Below, piece after piece: positions 49,393 through 59,185 of a DNA stretch of 64,000 bases; the first letter of the stretch is position 1; the number at the start of each line of letters is the position of its first letter. Source of the stretch: Cellulomonas wangsupingiae. GTDB taxonomy: Bacteria; Actinomycetota; Actinomycetes; Actinomycetales; Cellulomonadaceae. The notes under the pieces were generated by a model. It was not told where the DNA came from, searched no databases, and worked only from the letters and a program-made list of their open reading frames with translations. The DNA lies in the NCBI RefSeq assembly GCF_024508275.1, contig NZ_CP101989.1, forward strand, positions 4,030,001 to 4,094,000, in the 5' to 3' direction. The position numbers and the translations under genes are program-made.

Positions 49393-49842
49393 TCAGACGG
49401 ACACGACCTTGACGGTCACGTCCGCCGACACCTCGGGGTGCAGGCGGACCTTCACCGTGTACTCGCCGGTCGACTTGATCGCCTGGGCGACCTCGATCTT
49501 GCGCTTGTCGACGGCCGGGGCACCGGCGGCCTTGATCGCGGCAGCGATCTCGGCCGTCGTGACGGCACCGAACAGACGACCCGACTCGCCGGACTTGGCC
49601 GAGACGGTGACGGGGTTGGCCTGCAGGGAGTCCCGCACGGCCTTCGCGTCGTCGAGCGTGGCGATCTCGCGGGCCTTGCGGGCACGACGGATCGCGGACA
49701 CGTCCTTCTCGGCACCCTTGGTCCACGGCGTGGCCAGGCTGCGCGGGATGAGGTAGTTACGGGCGTACCCGTCCTTCACCTCGACGATGTCGCCAGGTGC
49801 ACCGAGACCGGTGACCTCGTGGGTCAGGATGATCTTCGCCAT
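49393..49842 (-). CDS. rplI: 50S ribosomal protein L9
   Basis: 149 residues. N-terminal domain [20 protein letters not shown], then [20 protein letters not shown], the L9 signature, followed by a long connecting helix and the C-terminal RNA-binding domain. It binds 23S rRNA near the L1 stalk. Standard length; last gene of the rpsF-ssb-rpsR-rplI operon, 14 bases downstream of rpsR. Confidence 0.98.
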   Translation of the reverse strand: MAKIILTHEVTGLGAPGDIVEVKDGYARNYLIPRSLATPWTKGAEKDVSAIRRARKAREIATLDDAKAVRDSLQANPVTVSAKSGESGRLFGAVTTAEIAAAIKAAGAPAVDKRKIEVAQAIKSTGEYTVKVRLHPEVSADVTVKVVSV

Positions 49843-49856
49843 GGGTCAGTCCTTTC

Positions 49857-50093
49857 TCAGCGAGCCGACGACGAGTACGGCAGGAGAGCCATCTCGCGTG
49901 CGTTCTTGACGGCACGGGCGATCTGGCGCTGCTCCTGCACGGAGACGCCCGTCACTCGGCGCGCGCGGATCTTCCCGCGGTCGGAGATGAACTTGCGGAG
50001 CAGAGCCGTGTCCTTGTAGTCGACCGTGTCGATCTTGGCGGCCTTGAGGGGGTTCTGCTTCTTCTTGGGCTTGCGGACGACGGGCTTGGCCAT
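49857..50093 (-). CDS. rpsR: 30S ribosomal protein S18
   Basis: 78 residues. [20 protein letters not shown], then [20 protein letters not shown] and [20 protein letters not shown] are the conserved parts. It lacks the CxxC zinc motif, so it is the zinc-independent form. The S6-S18 pair forms part of the 30S platform. Confidence 0.97.
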   Translation of the reverse strand: MAKPVVRKPKKKQNPLKAAKIDTVDYKDTALLRKFISDRGKIRARRVTGVSVQEQRQIARAVKNAREMALLPYSSSAR

Positions 50094-50168
50094 CGCGGTG
50101 CTCCTTGTCTATGGAGCCCCGAGCGTTGCCGTGCTCGGGGATGAGAGTTCAGGTGTGCGAGGCGCCGA

Positions 50169-50708
50169 TCAGAACGGGGGCTCGTCGGAGTAGCCGCCGC
50201 CGGACCCACCACCCGCGGGCGTCGCCCACGGGTCGTCGGTCTGGCCGCCGCCGGAGGACGAGCCACCGCCGCTGAAGCCGCCACCGCCGAAGCCGCCGCC
50301 ACCACCGCCGCTGCCACCGCCACCGAAGTTGCCACCGCCGGAGCGCTGGGTCCGGGTGACCTTGGCGGTCGCGTACCGCAGCGACGGGCCGACCTCGTCG
50401 ACCTGCAGCTCGTACACGGTGCGCTTCTCGCCCTCGCGGGTCTCGTACGACCGCTGCGAGAGCCGGCCCTGCACGATGACGCGGGTGCCCTTGGTGAGGG
50501 ACTCGGCGACGGACTCGGCCGCCTCACGCCAGATCGAGCAGCGGAGGAACAGCGTCTCGCCGTCCTTCCACTCGTTGGACTGGCGGTCGAACGTGCGGGG
50601 CGTGGACGCGACCGTGAAGTTCGCGACCGCGGCACCGGACGGGGTGAAGCGCAGCTCCGGGTCCCCGGTCAGGTTCCCGATCACCGTGATGGTGGTCTCG
50701 CCGGCCAT
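50169..50708 (-). CDS. ssb: Single-stranded DNA-binding protein
   Basis: 179 residues. An OB-fold domain (about 1-110) with [38 protein letters not shown] and [20 protein letters not shown] is followed by a Gly-rich linker and the acidic tip DEPPF that recruits partner proteins. Located between rpsF and rpsR as in most actinobacteria. The Gly-rich linker DNA is a GCC-repeat-like stretch that may mislead gene prediction. Confidence 0.97.
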   Translation of the reverse strand: MAGETTITVIGNLTGDPELRFTPSGAAVANFTVASTPRTFDRQSNEWKDGETLFLRCSIWREAAESVAESLTKGTRVIVQGRLSQRSYETREGEKRTVYELQVDEVGPSLRYATAKVTRTQRSGGGNFGGGGSGGGGGGFGGGGFSGGGSSSGGGQTDDPWATPAGGGSGGGYSDEPPF

Positions 50709-50801
50709 GACGGCCTCCTCGCTCGTTCGGAAGGTTCGGCTGCGGCGTGGTGCCGCGGATGCTGGGGCCCGACGCTAGCGACGGGCACCGACACGCAGGT
50801 C

Positions 50802-51095
50802 TCAGGCCTCGCGGCGCAGGACCTTCGTACGCAGGACGACCTCGTTGAGGCCGAGCTGACGGTCCAGCTCCTTGGCCGTGGCGGGCGACGCGGTGAAGTC
50901 GACGACGGCGTAGATGCCCTCGGCCTTCTTCTGGATGTCGTACGCGAGGCGACGACGGCCCCACACGTCCACCTTGTCGACAGTCCCACCGTCGGTCTTG
51001 ACGACCGTCAGGTACTTGTCGAGCGACGGGGCGACGGTGCGCTCCTCGATCTCGGGGTCGAGGATGATCATGATCTCGTACTGACGCAGGCTCAT
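50802..51095 (-). CDS. rpsF: 30S ribosomal protein S6
   Basis: 97 residues from the ATG at 51095, which has AGGAGG five bases upstream; a GTG at 51101 is in frame but sits inside that site. [20 protein letters not shown], then [20 protein letters not shown] and Y are the S6 signature. First gene of the operon. Confidence 0.97.
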   Translation of the reverse strand: MSLRQYEIMIILDPEIEERTVAPSLDKYLTVVKTDGGTVDKVDVWGRRRLAYDIQKKAEGIYAVVDFTASPATAKELDRQLGLNEVVLRTKVLRREA

Positions 51096-51260
51096 ACCCA
51101 CCTCCTCTGGTCTTCGCGGTCACGGTCGTTCCGTGACAGGAGGGTTCTCAAGCGTCTCGACGTGCCCGTCCCCGACGAGTGTCAGGAGAGTGGGCACGAC
51201 GAACCGTCCGCGAACGGACGGCGGTGGCCCAGCGTACCGGGTGGCACGCCGGGAACCGAA

Positions 51261-53672
51261 TCAGGCTCCGCCGCCCGCGTCCTCGCCGCCGCCCGGCGGT
51301 TCGACCGGGGGCGCGCTCGGGCTGGTGCTGGGCGCCGGTGTGGGGCTGGGCTGCGGCGGTGGCGGCGGACCGCTGGAGACGACGAGCGTCACGGTGGACC
51401 CCGCCGGGAGCGTCGCGCCCTCGCCGGGCTCCGCACGGATGACGCGGCCCTTGGGCACCGTCTGCGACTGCTCGGTGACCACGGCGGCCACGAGGCCCGC
51501 ACCCTGCAGGACGCCGGAGGCGTCCGCCTCGGTCCGGTTCACCAGCCCGCCCGGCACCTGCACGTCGGCCGGCTGCGCGGGCTCCTCGGGCGTGGGCTCC
51601 GGGGTGGCGGTCTCGGTCTGCGTGGGCGTCGGAGTGGCCTTGCCGCCGATGTTGGCGCGTGCCGGGAAGTCCTGCACCTCCTGGTACTTCGGGTGCGTGA
51701 AGACCTTGCCCATGTAGTCCGCCCAGAGCACCGCGGGGTACGACGACCCGGTGATCTCCTTGTAGTCGCCCCACTCGCTGATCGTGTCGAGCGACTTGCC
51801 GTCCTGACCCTGCTGGGACAGCGCCACGGCCGTCGCCAGCTGCGGCACGTACCCCACGAACCACGCCGACTTGTTGAAGGACGACGTCCCGGTCTTGCCG
51901 GCGATCGGCCGGTCGAGCTTGTTGATCTGGGCCTTGCCGGACCCCCGCTCGACGACCTGCGTCATCGCGTAGGTGGCGTCCGCCATGACGTCGGCCGGGA
52001 ACGCGTTCGTCCCCGTCGTGTCGGGCTGCCACGCGACCTGGTCGTCGTTGTCGAGGACCACCTGCAGGATGTGCGGGGCGCGGCGCACGCCCTGCGCGGC
52101 GAACGTCGCGTAGGCACCGGCCATGTCCAGGGGACGCACGTGGTCGGAGCCCAGCACGTTGGACGGCACCGTCGTCAACGGCGTCGTGATGCCCGCCGCC
52201 TCGGCCGTCTTGGCCGTGTTCTCGGGCCCGACCTCGATGTTGAGCGCGGCGTACACCGTGTTCACGGAGTTGGCGGTGGCCTCGACCAGGTCGATCGTGC
52301 CCGCGCCCTTGTTGCCGTAGTTCTGCACGTCGACCTTGCCGCCGTCCCACTCGGGGAACCGCTGCGGGGAGCTGCCGTCGTACTTCTTCGACAGGCTGAT
52401 GCCCTGCTGCAGAGCGGTGACGAGCGTGAACGGCTTGAACGTCGAACCGGCCTGGATCTCGTCGAACGTGGCCGTGTTCTTCGCGTCCGTCAGGTAGTCC
52501 GGGCCGCCGTACAGGGCCACGATCCCGCCGGTGGCCGGGTCCACGGACACCACGGAGACGCGCAGCCGCTCGTTGGGCGGCTCGCCGTCGGACAGCTGGC
52601 CGGCCCGCAGCGCCTCGGCGGACTCGACCGCCATGTGCTGCACGGCGGGGTCGATGGTCGTGATGATGTCGAGGCCACGGGTGCGCAGCTCGCCGGCCGT
52701 CCACATCTTGGTGGCGAGCAGCTCGTTCTCGACCATCTCGAGCAGGAAGCCGTTGGGGCCGCGGTACGTCTCGGACTGCTGGAACGGGATCGTGGCCGGG
52801 AACGTCTGCGCGGCCCGCTCCTCGGCGCTGAGCCACCCCGAGTCGACCATCGAGTCGAGCACCAGGCCCCAGCGCTGCTGGGACTTCTCGGGCGCGACGG
52901 CGGGGTCCCAGTTGTTGGGCGACGGGATCAGCGCGGCGAGCATCGCGGCCTCGGAGACCGTGAGCTCGGCGGCGTTCTTGCCGAAGTAGGACTTCGCGGC
53001 GGCCTGGATCCCGTACGAGTCACGACCGAAGTAGATCGTGTTCAGGTAGCGGCCCATGATCTCTTCCTTGGACTCGCTCTGCGCGATCTTGATCGCGAGG
53101 ATCGCTTCCTTGGCCTTGCCCAGGTAGTCCGTCGTGGTGTTCTGGTAGTAGCGCTCGACGTACTGCTGGGTCAGCGTCGACCCGCCCTGCGTCGGCTTGC
53201 CCTGGATGTTGTTGATGAAGGCGCGGGCCATGCCGGTGATCGACACGCCGCGGTTCGTGAAGAAGGTCTTGTCCTCGCCCGCGGCGACGGCCTGGCCGAT
53301 GTGCGCGGGCAGCGTCCCGTAGTCGACGATCTCGCGCCGCTGCTCGGCGAAGGTGCCCATGACGGGACCGGGCTGGCCGGGCTGGTCACCGGCGAAGTAC
53401 ACGGTCGTCGTCTCGAACTTCGCCTCGGCGAGCGGGGACGGCGGGTCGATGAACGCGAACGCCGCCGCGCCGGCACCCAGCACGAGGAACATCCCGCCGA
53501 TGAACGTGCCCAGCACCACGCGCCACGAGGGCAGCCACCGGTGCAGCCCGGTGTGCTCCCGGCGGGGGTAGTTCCAGAACCCGCGGGACTCCTGCGGGGC
53601 GGACTCGGACGCGGTGCGACGCGTCGATCGCCTGGCGCGCGACGGCGCTGCACGGCGCTTGCTGGCTGCCAA
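51261..53672 (-). CDS. Bifunctional penicillin-binding protein with PASTA domain
   Basis: 803 residues from a TTG at 53672 preceded by GAGAGG; no better start is present before the conserved helix. A basic tail, a membrane helix (about 51-73) and then the glycosyltransferase domain with the catalytic Glu in [20 protein letters not shown]. The transpeptidase has SxxK in [12 protein letters not shown], SxN in [10 protein letters not shown] and KTG in [10 protein letters not shown]. One PASTA domain ([20 protein letters not shown]) precedes a Pro/Ser-rich end. It is a class A PBP that polymerises and cross-links peptidoglycan, like PonA2. Confidence 0.95.
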   Translation of the reverse strand: MAASKRRAAPSRARRSTRRTASESAPQESRGFWNYPRREHTGLHRWLPSWRVVLGTFIGGMFLVLGAGAAAFAFIDPPSPLAEAKFETTTVYFAGDQPGQPGPVMGTFAEQRREIVDYGTLPAHIGQAVAAGEDKTFFTNRGVSITGMARAFINNIQGKPTQGGSTLTQQYVERYYQNTTTDYLGKAKEAILAIKIAQSESKEEIMGRYLNTIYFGRDSYGIQAAAKSYFGKNAAELTVSEAAMLAALIPSPNNWDPAVAPEKSQQRWGLVLDSMVDSGWLSAEERAAQTFPATIPFQQSETYRGPNGFLLEMVENELLATKMWTAGELRTRGLDIITTIDPAVQHMAVESAEALRAGQLSDGEPPNERLRVSVVSVDPATGGIVALYGGPDYLTDAKNTATFDEIQAGSTFKPFTLVTALQQGISLSKKYDGSSPQRFPEWDGGKVDVQNYGNKGAGTIDLVEATANSVNTVYAALNIEVGPENTAKTAEAAGITTPLTTVPSNVLGSDHVRPLDMAGAYATFAAQGVRRAPHILQVVLDNDDQVAWQPDTTGTNAFPADVMADATYAMTQVVERGSGKAQINKLDRPIAGKTGTSSFNKSAWFVGYVPQLATAVALSQQGQDGKSLDTISEWGDYKEITGSSYPAVLWADYMGKVFTHPKYQEVQDFPARANIGGKATPTPTQTETATPEPTPEEPAQPADVQVPGGLVNRTEADASGVLQGAGLVAAVVTEQSQTVPKGRVIRAEPGEGATLPAGSTVTLVVSSGPPPPPQPSPTPAPSTSPSAPPVEPPGGGEDAGGGA

Positions 53673-53916
53673 CGGGTGACCTCTCGTGCCGACGACGGTG
53701 CTGCCTGGCGTCGCCGGGCACCCGTCACCGGGCGCGCCGGGCGGACGCTGCCGCGCCCAGTATGGACGAACGTCCGGAGCCGGCCTGCCGTGACGACGCC
53801 CAAGACGTCCGGATCGGCACGACCCTTCACACGATCGGCACGGGGCGTCGACGCGCTCACCCCGCCTGCCCCCCACGCGCGTGTTGTGCGGACGCTCGAG
53901 ATCGACATAGTCTCCG

Positions 53917-53937
53917 GATGTATCGAGTTGATACATC
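53917..53937. promoter_or_regulatory. PadR-type operator
   Basis: GATGTATC and GATACATC form a perfect 8-bp palindrome with a 5-base spacer, 54 bases before the PadR start. ATGTAT/ATACAT arms are the classical PadR-family operator form. Confidence 0.75.
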
Positions 53938-53990
53938 GGATCCGCCGAACAGTCGGTTCCGCAGCCGACGTGTGAGGACAGGAGGATCCG

Positions 53991-54629
53991 GTGCGCGGAC
54001 GTTCAGACGTGCTCGAGCCCGCCATCCTCGGCCTGCTCGCCGAGTCCCCCATGCACGGGTACGAGCTGCGCAAGCGCCTCAACCTCGTGCTCGGGTCGTT
54101 CCGCGCCCTGTCGTACGGCTCGCTGTACCCGTGCCTCAAGGGGCTCGCGGACCGCGGCTGGATCGTCGGCACCGAGGCGCCCAGCGACCGCGCCGTGGCC
54201 TCCAAGCGCGCACGCATCGTCTACGAGCTCACCGCCGACGGCAAGGAGCACCTCCAGGAGGTGCTCTCCTCGTCCGGCCCGGCCACGTGGGAGGACGAGA
54301 ACTTCGACGTACGGTTCGCGTTCTTCGCCCAGACCGACGCCGAGACGCGGCTGCGCATCCTCGAGGGGCGGCGCACCCGGCTGACCGAGCGGCTCGAGAC
54401 GGTCCGGCAGTCGTTCGCCCGGACCCGCGAGCGCATGGACGAGTACACGCTCGAGCTCCAGCGCCACGGTCTCGAGCAGGTCGAGCGCGAGGTCCGCTGG
54501 CTGGACGACCTCATCGACAACGAGCGCGGCGTACGTCGCGCTCGCCCCGAGGGCGGTGGCCGGCCGGCCGCCGCTGCAGACGACGCCGAGGGCATCTCCG
54601 AGGCGCGAAACGAGAAGGAGCGAGGATGA
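53991..54629 (+). CDS. PadR-family transcriptional regulator
   Basis: 212 residues from a GTG behind AGGAGG. The winged helix has [20 protein letters not shown], then [19 protein letters not shown] and [20 protein letters not shown]-terminal helical dimerisation domain has [20 protein letters not shown]. The last 25 residues are low-complexity. It is translationally coupled to the inositol-phosphate synthase gene and likely represses both through the palindrome at 53917. Confidence 0.92.
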   Translation: MRGRSDVLEPAILGLLAESPMHGYELRKRLNLVLGSFRALSYGSLYPCLKGLADRGWIVGTEAPSDRAVASKRARIVYELTADGKEHLQEVLSSSGPATWEDENFDVRFAFFAQTDAETRLRILEGRRTRLTERLETVRQSFARTRERMDEYTLELQRHGLEQVEREVRWLDDLIDNERGVRRARPEGGGRPAAAADDAEGISEARNEKERG

Positions 54630-55720
54630 CCTCCATCCGCGTCGCCATCGTCGGCGTCGGCAACTGTGCCGCGTCGCTTGTCCAGGGTGTGCACTACTAC
54701 CGGGACGCCGACCCGCAGGGCAAGGTCCCCGGCCTGATGCACGTGCAGTTCGGCGACTACCACGTCCGCGACATCGAGTTCGTGGCCGCGTTCGACGTGG
54801 ACGCCAAGAAGGTCGGCTTCGACCTGTCCGAGGCGATCTTCAGCTCGGAGAACAACACGATCAAGATCTCCGACGTCCCGCCGCTCGGTGTGACGGTGTC
54901 GCGCGGTCACACGCTCGACGGCCTCGGCAAGTACTACTCCGAGACGATCGAGGAGTCGGACGCCGAGCCCGTCGACGTCGTCCAGACGCTCAAGGACCTG
55001 CAGGTCGACGTCCTGGTCTGCTACCTGCCCGTCGGCTCCGAGGCCGCCGCGAAGTTCTACGCGCAGTGCGCCATCGACGCGGGCGTCGCCTTCGTCAACG
55101 CGCTGCCCGTGTTCATCGCGTCGGACCCCGAGTGGGCCGCGAAGTTCGAGGCCGCCGGCGTCCCGATCGTCGGCGACGACATCAAGTCGCAGGTCGGCGC
55201 GACCATCACGCACCGCGTGCTCGCGCGCCTCTTCGAGGACCGCGGCGTCATCCTGGACCGCACGTACCAGCTGAACGTCGGCGGCAACATGGACTTCAAG
55301 AACATGCTCGAGCGCGAGCGCCTGGAGTCCAAGAAGATCTCCAAGACGCAGGCCGTCACGTCGAACCTCACCGACGGCCCGCTGGCCGGCAAGAAGGACG
55401 ACCGCAACGTCCACATCGGCCCGTCGGACTACGTCGCGTGGCTCGACGACCGCAAGTGGGCGTACGTGCGCCTCGAGGGCCGCGCGTTCGGCGAGGTGCC
55501 CCTGAGCCTGGAGTACAAGCTCGAGGTCTGGGACTCCCCGAACTCGGCCGGCATCATCATCGACGCGGTGCGCGCGGCGAAGATCGCCAAGGACCGTGGC
55601 ATCGGCGGCCCCCTGCTGTCGGCGTCGACGTACTTCATGAAGTCCCCGCCGGTGCAGACCGAGGACACCGAGGGCCGCGTCAAGGTCGAGGCCTTCATCC
55701 GCGGCGAGCTGGAGCGCTGA
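54626..55720 (+). CDS. ino1: Inositol-3-phosphate synthase
   Basis: 364 residues, overlapping padR by 4 bases. The NAD-binding motif is [17 protein letters not shown], followed by [34 protein letters not shown], and the conserved [20 protein letters not shown] and [20 protein letters not shown]. It converts glucose-6-phosphate into inositol-3-phosphate for mycothiol and phosphatidylinositol. The PadR-ino1 pair is common in actinobacteria. Confidence 0.96.
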   Translation: MTSIRVAIVGVGNCAASLVQGVHYYRDADPQGKVPGLMHVQFGDYHVRDIEFVAAFDVDAKKVGFDLSEAIFSSENNTIKISDVPPLGVTVSRGHTLDGLGKYYSETIEESDAEPVDVVQTLKDLQVDVLVCYLPVGSEAAAKFYAQCAIDAGVAFVNALPVFIASDPEWAAKFEAAGVPIVGDDIKSQVGATITHRVLARLFEDRGVILDRTYQLNVGGNMDFKNMLERERLESKKISKTQAVTSNLTDGPLAGKKDDRNVHIGPSDYVAWLDDRKWAYVRLEGRAFGEVPLSLEYKLEVWDSPNSAGIIIDAVRAAKIAKDRGIGGPLLSASTYFMKSPPVQTEDTEGRVKVEAFIRGELER

Positions 55721-55754
55721 GCTCACGCTGAGGCGTCGCTGACAGCTCCACCCC

Positions 55755-55785
55755 GAGGGCCCGGTGCACCACGCACCGGGCCCTC
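55755..55785 (+). terminator. 13-bp perfect hairpin after ino1
   Basis: GAGGGCCCGGTGC and GCACCGGGCCCTC pair across 5 bases, 35 bases after the ino1 stop, and also face the end of the leftward gene at 55803. Confidence 0.85.
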
Positions 55786-55802
55786 GCGCGTCGTGCCGGG
55801 CG

Positions 55803-57272
55803 TCACCCTCGGGGCGCTGCCACCGCCGCCACCGGGTTGAGCATGTCCGGCCCTTCCGGGCCGTGCGGCACCCGCACGCTGGTGCCGGACACGGGGTCGA
55901 CGAGCAGCAGCGTGAGCGGCGAACCGTCACCAGGGCACGGCCCCGGGCCGGTGGAGACGGGCAGGAGCCCGCCGTTGCCGTGGTCGGGCTCCACACCGCC
56001 CCCGGCACCGTCCATGTCGCGGTCGGTGACGAGCGGTCGCACCGTCCCGTCGGCCGCCAGGACGGCGGGGGTCGTGCACCAGGGATCGAGGGACGTGCCG
56101 AGCGGCGCGACGCCAGCGGCCAGTGCGCCGTCCCCGGCCGGCTGACCGAACCACGGCACCGGGTCGCCGGTCACCAGCTCACGCACGACGAGCGGCTCCC
56201 GCTGTCCCGTCACGTCCGCGCGGACCAGCCGCGGCCGCGTCGACGACTCGGACGGAGGCGTGGACGTGCCGGCGTCGGCACACACGAGCAGGACGGACGT
56301 CGCGTCGGTCCACCCCCCCGGCCGGCACTGCTGACCGGCCGGCACGAGCGAGGCGCTGAGGGACGTGCCGGTGGCCAGCTCGACGACCTCGACGCCGCTG
56401 CCCCCCGGGTCGAGGTACGCGTCGAGCCACAGGAGGGCACGCCGGCCGTCGGGGCTCAGCTGTGCGCGGTGGCTGAGCAGCCAGGGCCCGCCCGGGACCT
56501 GCTGCGCCGCACCGCTCCTCGGCACCGTCCACAGGGTCGACCCGACCCCGCCCATGCTCATCTGCTGCCACACCTCGGTGCCGTCGGGCTGGTTGCCCAC
56601 GTGGAGCGTGTAGGGCGGCAGGCCACGGCCGTCGGGGGTGACGGCGCCGGTGCGCAGGTCGACGACCGTGCGCGTCTCGTCCGGGCCCCCGGAGGCCAGC
56701 ACCACCGTGTCGGCGTCGGGCCAGGCGACGGGCGCCGGCGAGACGTCGGCAGGCAGGTCGACGGCGTGGAAGAGCTCCCCCGCCGGCGAGACGACGACGA
56801 GGACGACCGGCAGAGCGGTGCCGTCCTCCTGGAACGGGTCACCTCCGGTGCTCTGGTAGCCCACGACGCCCCACCCGGGGCCGATCGCCGCGAGGGTCGC
56901 GGCGTCCAGCGCGTGCATGGGCGGCATGCCGACGCGCTCCACGGCCACGCGCTCCACGGCGTCCACCGTGGCCGTCGGGCTCGCGACGGGTCGCGGTGAG
57001 ACGGGCGACGTCGGCGTCGGGGTGTGCGCCGGCGTCGGGGTGTGCGCCGGCAGCGGCACGTCGCGGTCCTGCAACCCGAACCACCCCGCGGCACCGACGA
57101 CGAGCACGGTCGCGGCAGCCACCGCCGAGTACGACGTCGTGCGGCCCCGGCGCGCCCGGCGGACCCGCGCGTGCAGGTCCTCCAGGGCCTGCGGGGACGG
57201 CTGGGTGCCGGTCTCGAGCTGCTCCTGCACCTGCAGGCTCCGCTCCAGGCGGCTGGTCAGGTCGTCGCTCAT
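55803..57272 (-). CDS. Membrane-anchored beta-propeller-like protein, partner of ECF sigma factor
   Basis: 489 residues from the ATG at 57272, overlapping the sigma factor stop. A cytoplasmic N-terminal part (about 1-45, MSDDLTSRLERSLQVQEQLE) precedes one membrane helix (YSAVAAATVLVVGAAGWFGL) and a Thr/Pro-rich spacer. The long extracytoplasmic part has propeller-like strands such as AQLSPDGRRALLWLDAYL. In SigE-type systems this position is taken by an anti-sigma or sensor. It lacks a clear ZAS or RskA motif, so anti-sigma action is inference. A paralogue lies at 59186. Confidence 0.75.
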   Translation of the reverse strand: MSDDLTSRLERSLQVQEQLETGTQPSPQALEDLHARVRRARRGRTTSYSAVAAATVLVVGAAGWFGLQDRDVPLPAHTPTPAHTPTPTSPVSPRPVASPTATVDAVERVAVERVGMPPMHALDAATLAAIGPGWGVVGYQSTGGDPFQEDGTALPVVLVVVSPAGELFHAVDLPADVSPAPVAWPDADTVVLASGGPDETRTVVDLRTGAVTPDGRGLPPYTLHVGNQPDGTEVWQQMSMGGVGSTLWTVPRSGAAQQVPGGPWLLSHRAQLSPDGRRALLWLDAYLDPGGSGVEVVELATGTSLSASLVPAGQQCRPGGWTDATSVLLVCADAGTSTPPSESSTRPRLVRADVTGQREPLVVRELVTGDPVPWFGQPAGDGALAAGVAPLGTSLDPWCTTPAVLAADGTVRPLVTDRDMDGAGGGVEPDHGNGGLLPVSTGPGPCPGDGSPLTLLLVDPVSGTSVRVPHGPEGPDMLNPVAAVAAPRG

Positions 57273-57820
57273 GACGCACCTCCTCGACGGTCGACGAGCG
57301 TGACGGACGACGCCTCGGCGTCCGGAGCCGATCTGGTGCCCAGCAGGGCGTCGAGGGTCGCGACGCCGTCCGAGACGTGCCGCTTGACGGCCCCCTCGCT
57401 GATGCCGAGCAGACGTGCGGTGTCCCGTACGGACACGTCGTCGAGGTGCCGCAGCACGACGCACGCCCGTTGCTGGGGCGACAGCGAGCCGAGCGCGGCC
57501 GCGACGTCCGCGTCGAGCATCTCCGAGCGCAGCTCGGTGTCCTCGGCGGTGGCGTGCGCCAGACGCACCACCGCGGTCCTCTCGCGGGCCCGGCGGCGCG
57601 TGCCGTCCACGAACCGGGACGCCACCGCCCGGCGCACGTACGCCTCGGCCTGCGGCACCGACCCGAACGACGCCCGGGCGCTGAACGTGCTCACCAGCGC
57701 GTCGTGCACCACGTCCTGGGCCTGCGCGCGATCACCCGTGAGCACGGTCGCGTACGCCACGAGCCCGCCGTACCGCTCCTGCACGAGCCGGTCGAGCATC
57801 GGCGCCCATCCCTGGCTCAC
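57269..57820 (-). CDS. ECF sigma factor (SigE-like)
   Basis: 183 residues from a GTG. Region 2: GDRAQAQDVVHDALVSTFSA, then QAEAYVRRAVASRFVDGTRR. Region 4: LSPQQRACVVLRHLDDVSVR followed by LLGISEGAVKRHVSDGVATL. It is co-translated with the membrane propeller protein. The second sigma factor of the window, at 60723, has the same length and a similar region 4. Confidence 0.9.
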   Translation of the reverse strand: MSQGWAPMLDRLVQERYGGLVAYATVLTGDRAQAQDVVHDALVSTFSARASFGSVPQAEAYVRRAVASRFVDGTRRRARERTAVVRLAHATAEDTELRSEMLDADVAAALGSLSPQQRACVVLRHLDDVSVRDTARLLGISEGAVKRHVSDGVATLDALLGTRSAPDAEASSVTLVDRRGGAS

Positions 57821-57968
57821 GTCGTCCCCGTCATCTCAGCGTCCCCGTCTCCGCCGGCCCACGTCGGCCGTTCGCACTACAACGTCGCAGGGCCCTCGCC
57901 GGTTGTGGGCCGACCGGCCGCGGCCCGTGCGTCCGTCGCGCACACCGCAACGACCGTCCCGACCCGCG

Positions 57969-58013
57969 GGTGTGCAGGGTTCGTGGTGCTCAGCGCCACG
58001 AACCCTGCACACC
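57969..58013. repeat. 45-bp palindrome, left bracket of the AbiEi-like gene
   Basis: GGTGTGCAGGGTTCGTGG (57969-57986) and its exact complement CCACGAACCCTGCACACC (57996-58013) form a perfect 18-bp stem with loop TGCTCAGCG. Nearly the same element is found in opposite orientation at 59126-59170. Confidence 0.9.
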
Positions 58014-58081
58014 CCGGCGCGTCGTCCACAAGGTCGGCGTCCGCCGGCCCGGGGGGCCGTCCGGTGCGGGAGCGTGGCGGG

Positions 58082-59149
58082 GTGAGCTCGTCCGTGGTGC
58101 GCTCGGTGGGGTCGGTCCCCGGGGCGTCGATGCTGCTGTCCGGCCGTGGCGCGGCGTCGGCGCGGCGGGTCGACGTCGGCGGGATCCCGGCGCTTCGGGA
58201 GCTGGGCGACGCGTTGCGTGCGACCGTCGTGCGGCAGGACGGTGTCGCGACGACCGCGCAGCTCGCCGCCGGCGGCGTCGAGAGGTCGGTCGTGGCTCGC
58301 CGCGTGCGCAGCGGCCACTGGCAGCGGGCCGTGCGCGGCGTGGTCGTGCTGCAGTCCGGCCCGCCGACGTGGCGTCAGCTCGCCCGGGCGGCCCTGCTGG
58401 CCGCCGGTCCGGGCGCCGCCCTGTCGCACCGGTCGGCCGGGTTCGTGCACGGTCTCCTGCGCGACCCGGGCAGCGGCTTCGTCGTGAGCGTCCCGGCGCA
58501 GCGGTACGTCGTCGCCCGGCCAGGGCTGACCGTGCGACGGCGACGGACGATGCCGCGCTCGTCCGGCTCGCTGCGCAGCGTGGACATCTTCGGCACGGTG
58601 CTCGACCTCGTCCACGAGACGGCCGACGACGACGCGGTCGTCGCAGTGCTGTGCGACGCGGCGCGGCTGCGCGTGCCGACCTCCCAGGTGGTCGACGAGG
58701 CCGCGGGGCGCACGGGCCTGCGCCACCGTGCCCTCCTCCTGGACGTGCTCGGCGACCCGACGGCGCGGGTCGAGTCCCCGCTGGAGCACCGGTACGACCG
58801 TGACGTCGAGCGGGCCCACGGGCTGCCGCGCTCGCTCGGCCAGGTGGCGGACCGCGTCGACGGCCGACGGATCCGCTCCGACCGGCGGTACGCCGCCTGG
58901 GGTGTGCGGGTCGAGCTCGACGGCCGGCTCGTGCACGCCGGCCGCGTCGACGCCGACGTGTGGCGCGACAACGCCGTGCGCGTCGAACGCGGCGACGTGA
59001 CCCTGCGGTACCGCTGGCGCCACGTGGCGGGTGCCCCGTGCGCGACCGCCGCCCAGCTCGCCGCGGCCCTGCGCGCCCGCGGCTGGCCCGGCTCACCTGC
59101 CCGCTGCTCCCCCGACTGCCGGGTGGGTGTGCAGGGTTCGTGGTCCTGA
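58082..59149 (+). CDS. AbiEi-like protein with C-terminal nuclease-like domain
   Basis: 355 residues from the GTG at 58082. The N-terminal winged helix (about 45-95) reads RATVVRQDGVATTAQLAAGG, then RRVRSGHWQRAVRGVVVLQS, the AbiEi antitoxin N-domain. The middle has AALLAAGPGAALSHRSAGFV, and the C-terminal part VESPLEHRYDRDVERAHGLP, DRRYAAWGVRVELDGRLVHA and VDADVWRDNAVRVER, resembling Vsr/DUF559 nucleases. No AbiEii toxin is adjacent. The last eight codons lie inside the right palindrome. Toxin, defence or mobile-element roles are all possible. Confidence 0.75.
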   Translation: MSSSVVRSVGSVPGASMLLSGRGAASARRVDVGGIPALRELGDALRATVVRQDGVATTAQLAAGGVERSVVARRVRSGHWQRAVRGVVVLQSGPPTWRQLARAALLAAGPGAALSHRSAGFVHGLLRDPGSGFVVSVPAQRYVVARPGLTVRRRRTMPRSSGSLRSVDIFGTVLDLVHETADDDAVVAVLCDAARLRVPTSQVVDEAAGRTGLRHRALLLDVLGDPTARVESPLEHRYDRDVERAHGLPRSLGQVADRVDGRRIRSDRRYAAWGVRVELDGRLVHAGRVDADVWRDNAVRVERGDVTLRYRWRHVAGAPCATAAQLAAALRARGWPGSPARCSPDCRVGVQGSWS

Positions 59150-59170
59150 GCACCACCAACCCTGCACACC
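59126..59170. repeat. 45-bp palindrome, right bracket of the AbiEi-like gene
   Basis: GGTGTGCAGGGTTCGTGGT (59126-59144) pairs with ACCACCAACCCTGCACACC (59152-59170) with one mismatch. Read on the minus strand its loop (TGCTCAGGA) matches the left copy's loop at 7 of 9 positions, so the two are inverted relative to each other. The stop codon of the gene lies in the loop. Confidence 0.9.
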
Positions 59171-59185
59171 TCGCGCCGACGGTCG

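Noticed and set aside
50205..50345. Simple-sequence repeat as a regulatory element
   Set aside because: It is the codon run for the Gly-rich linker of the single-stranded DNA-binding protein.
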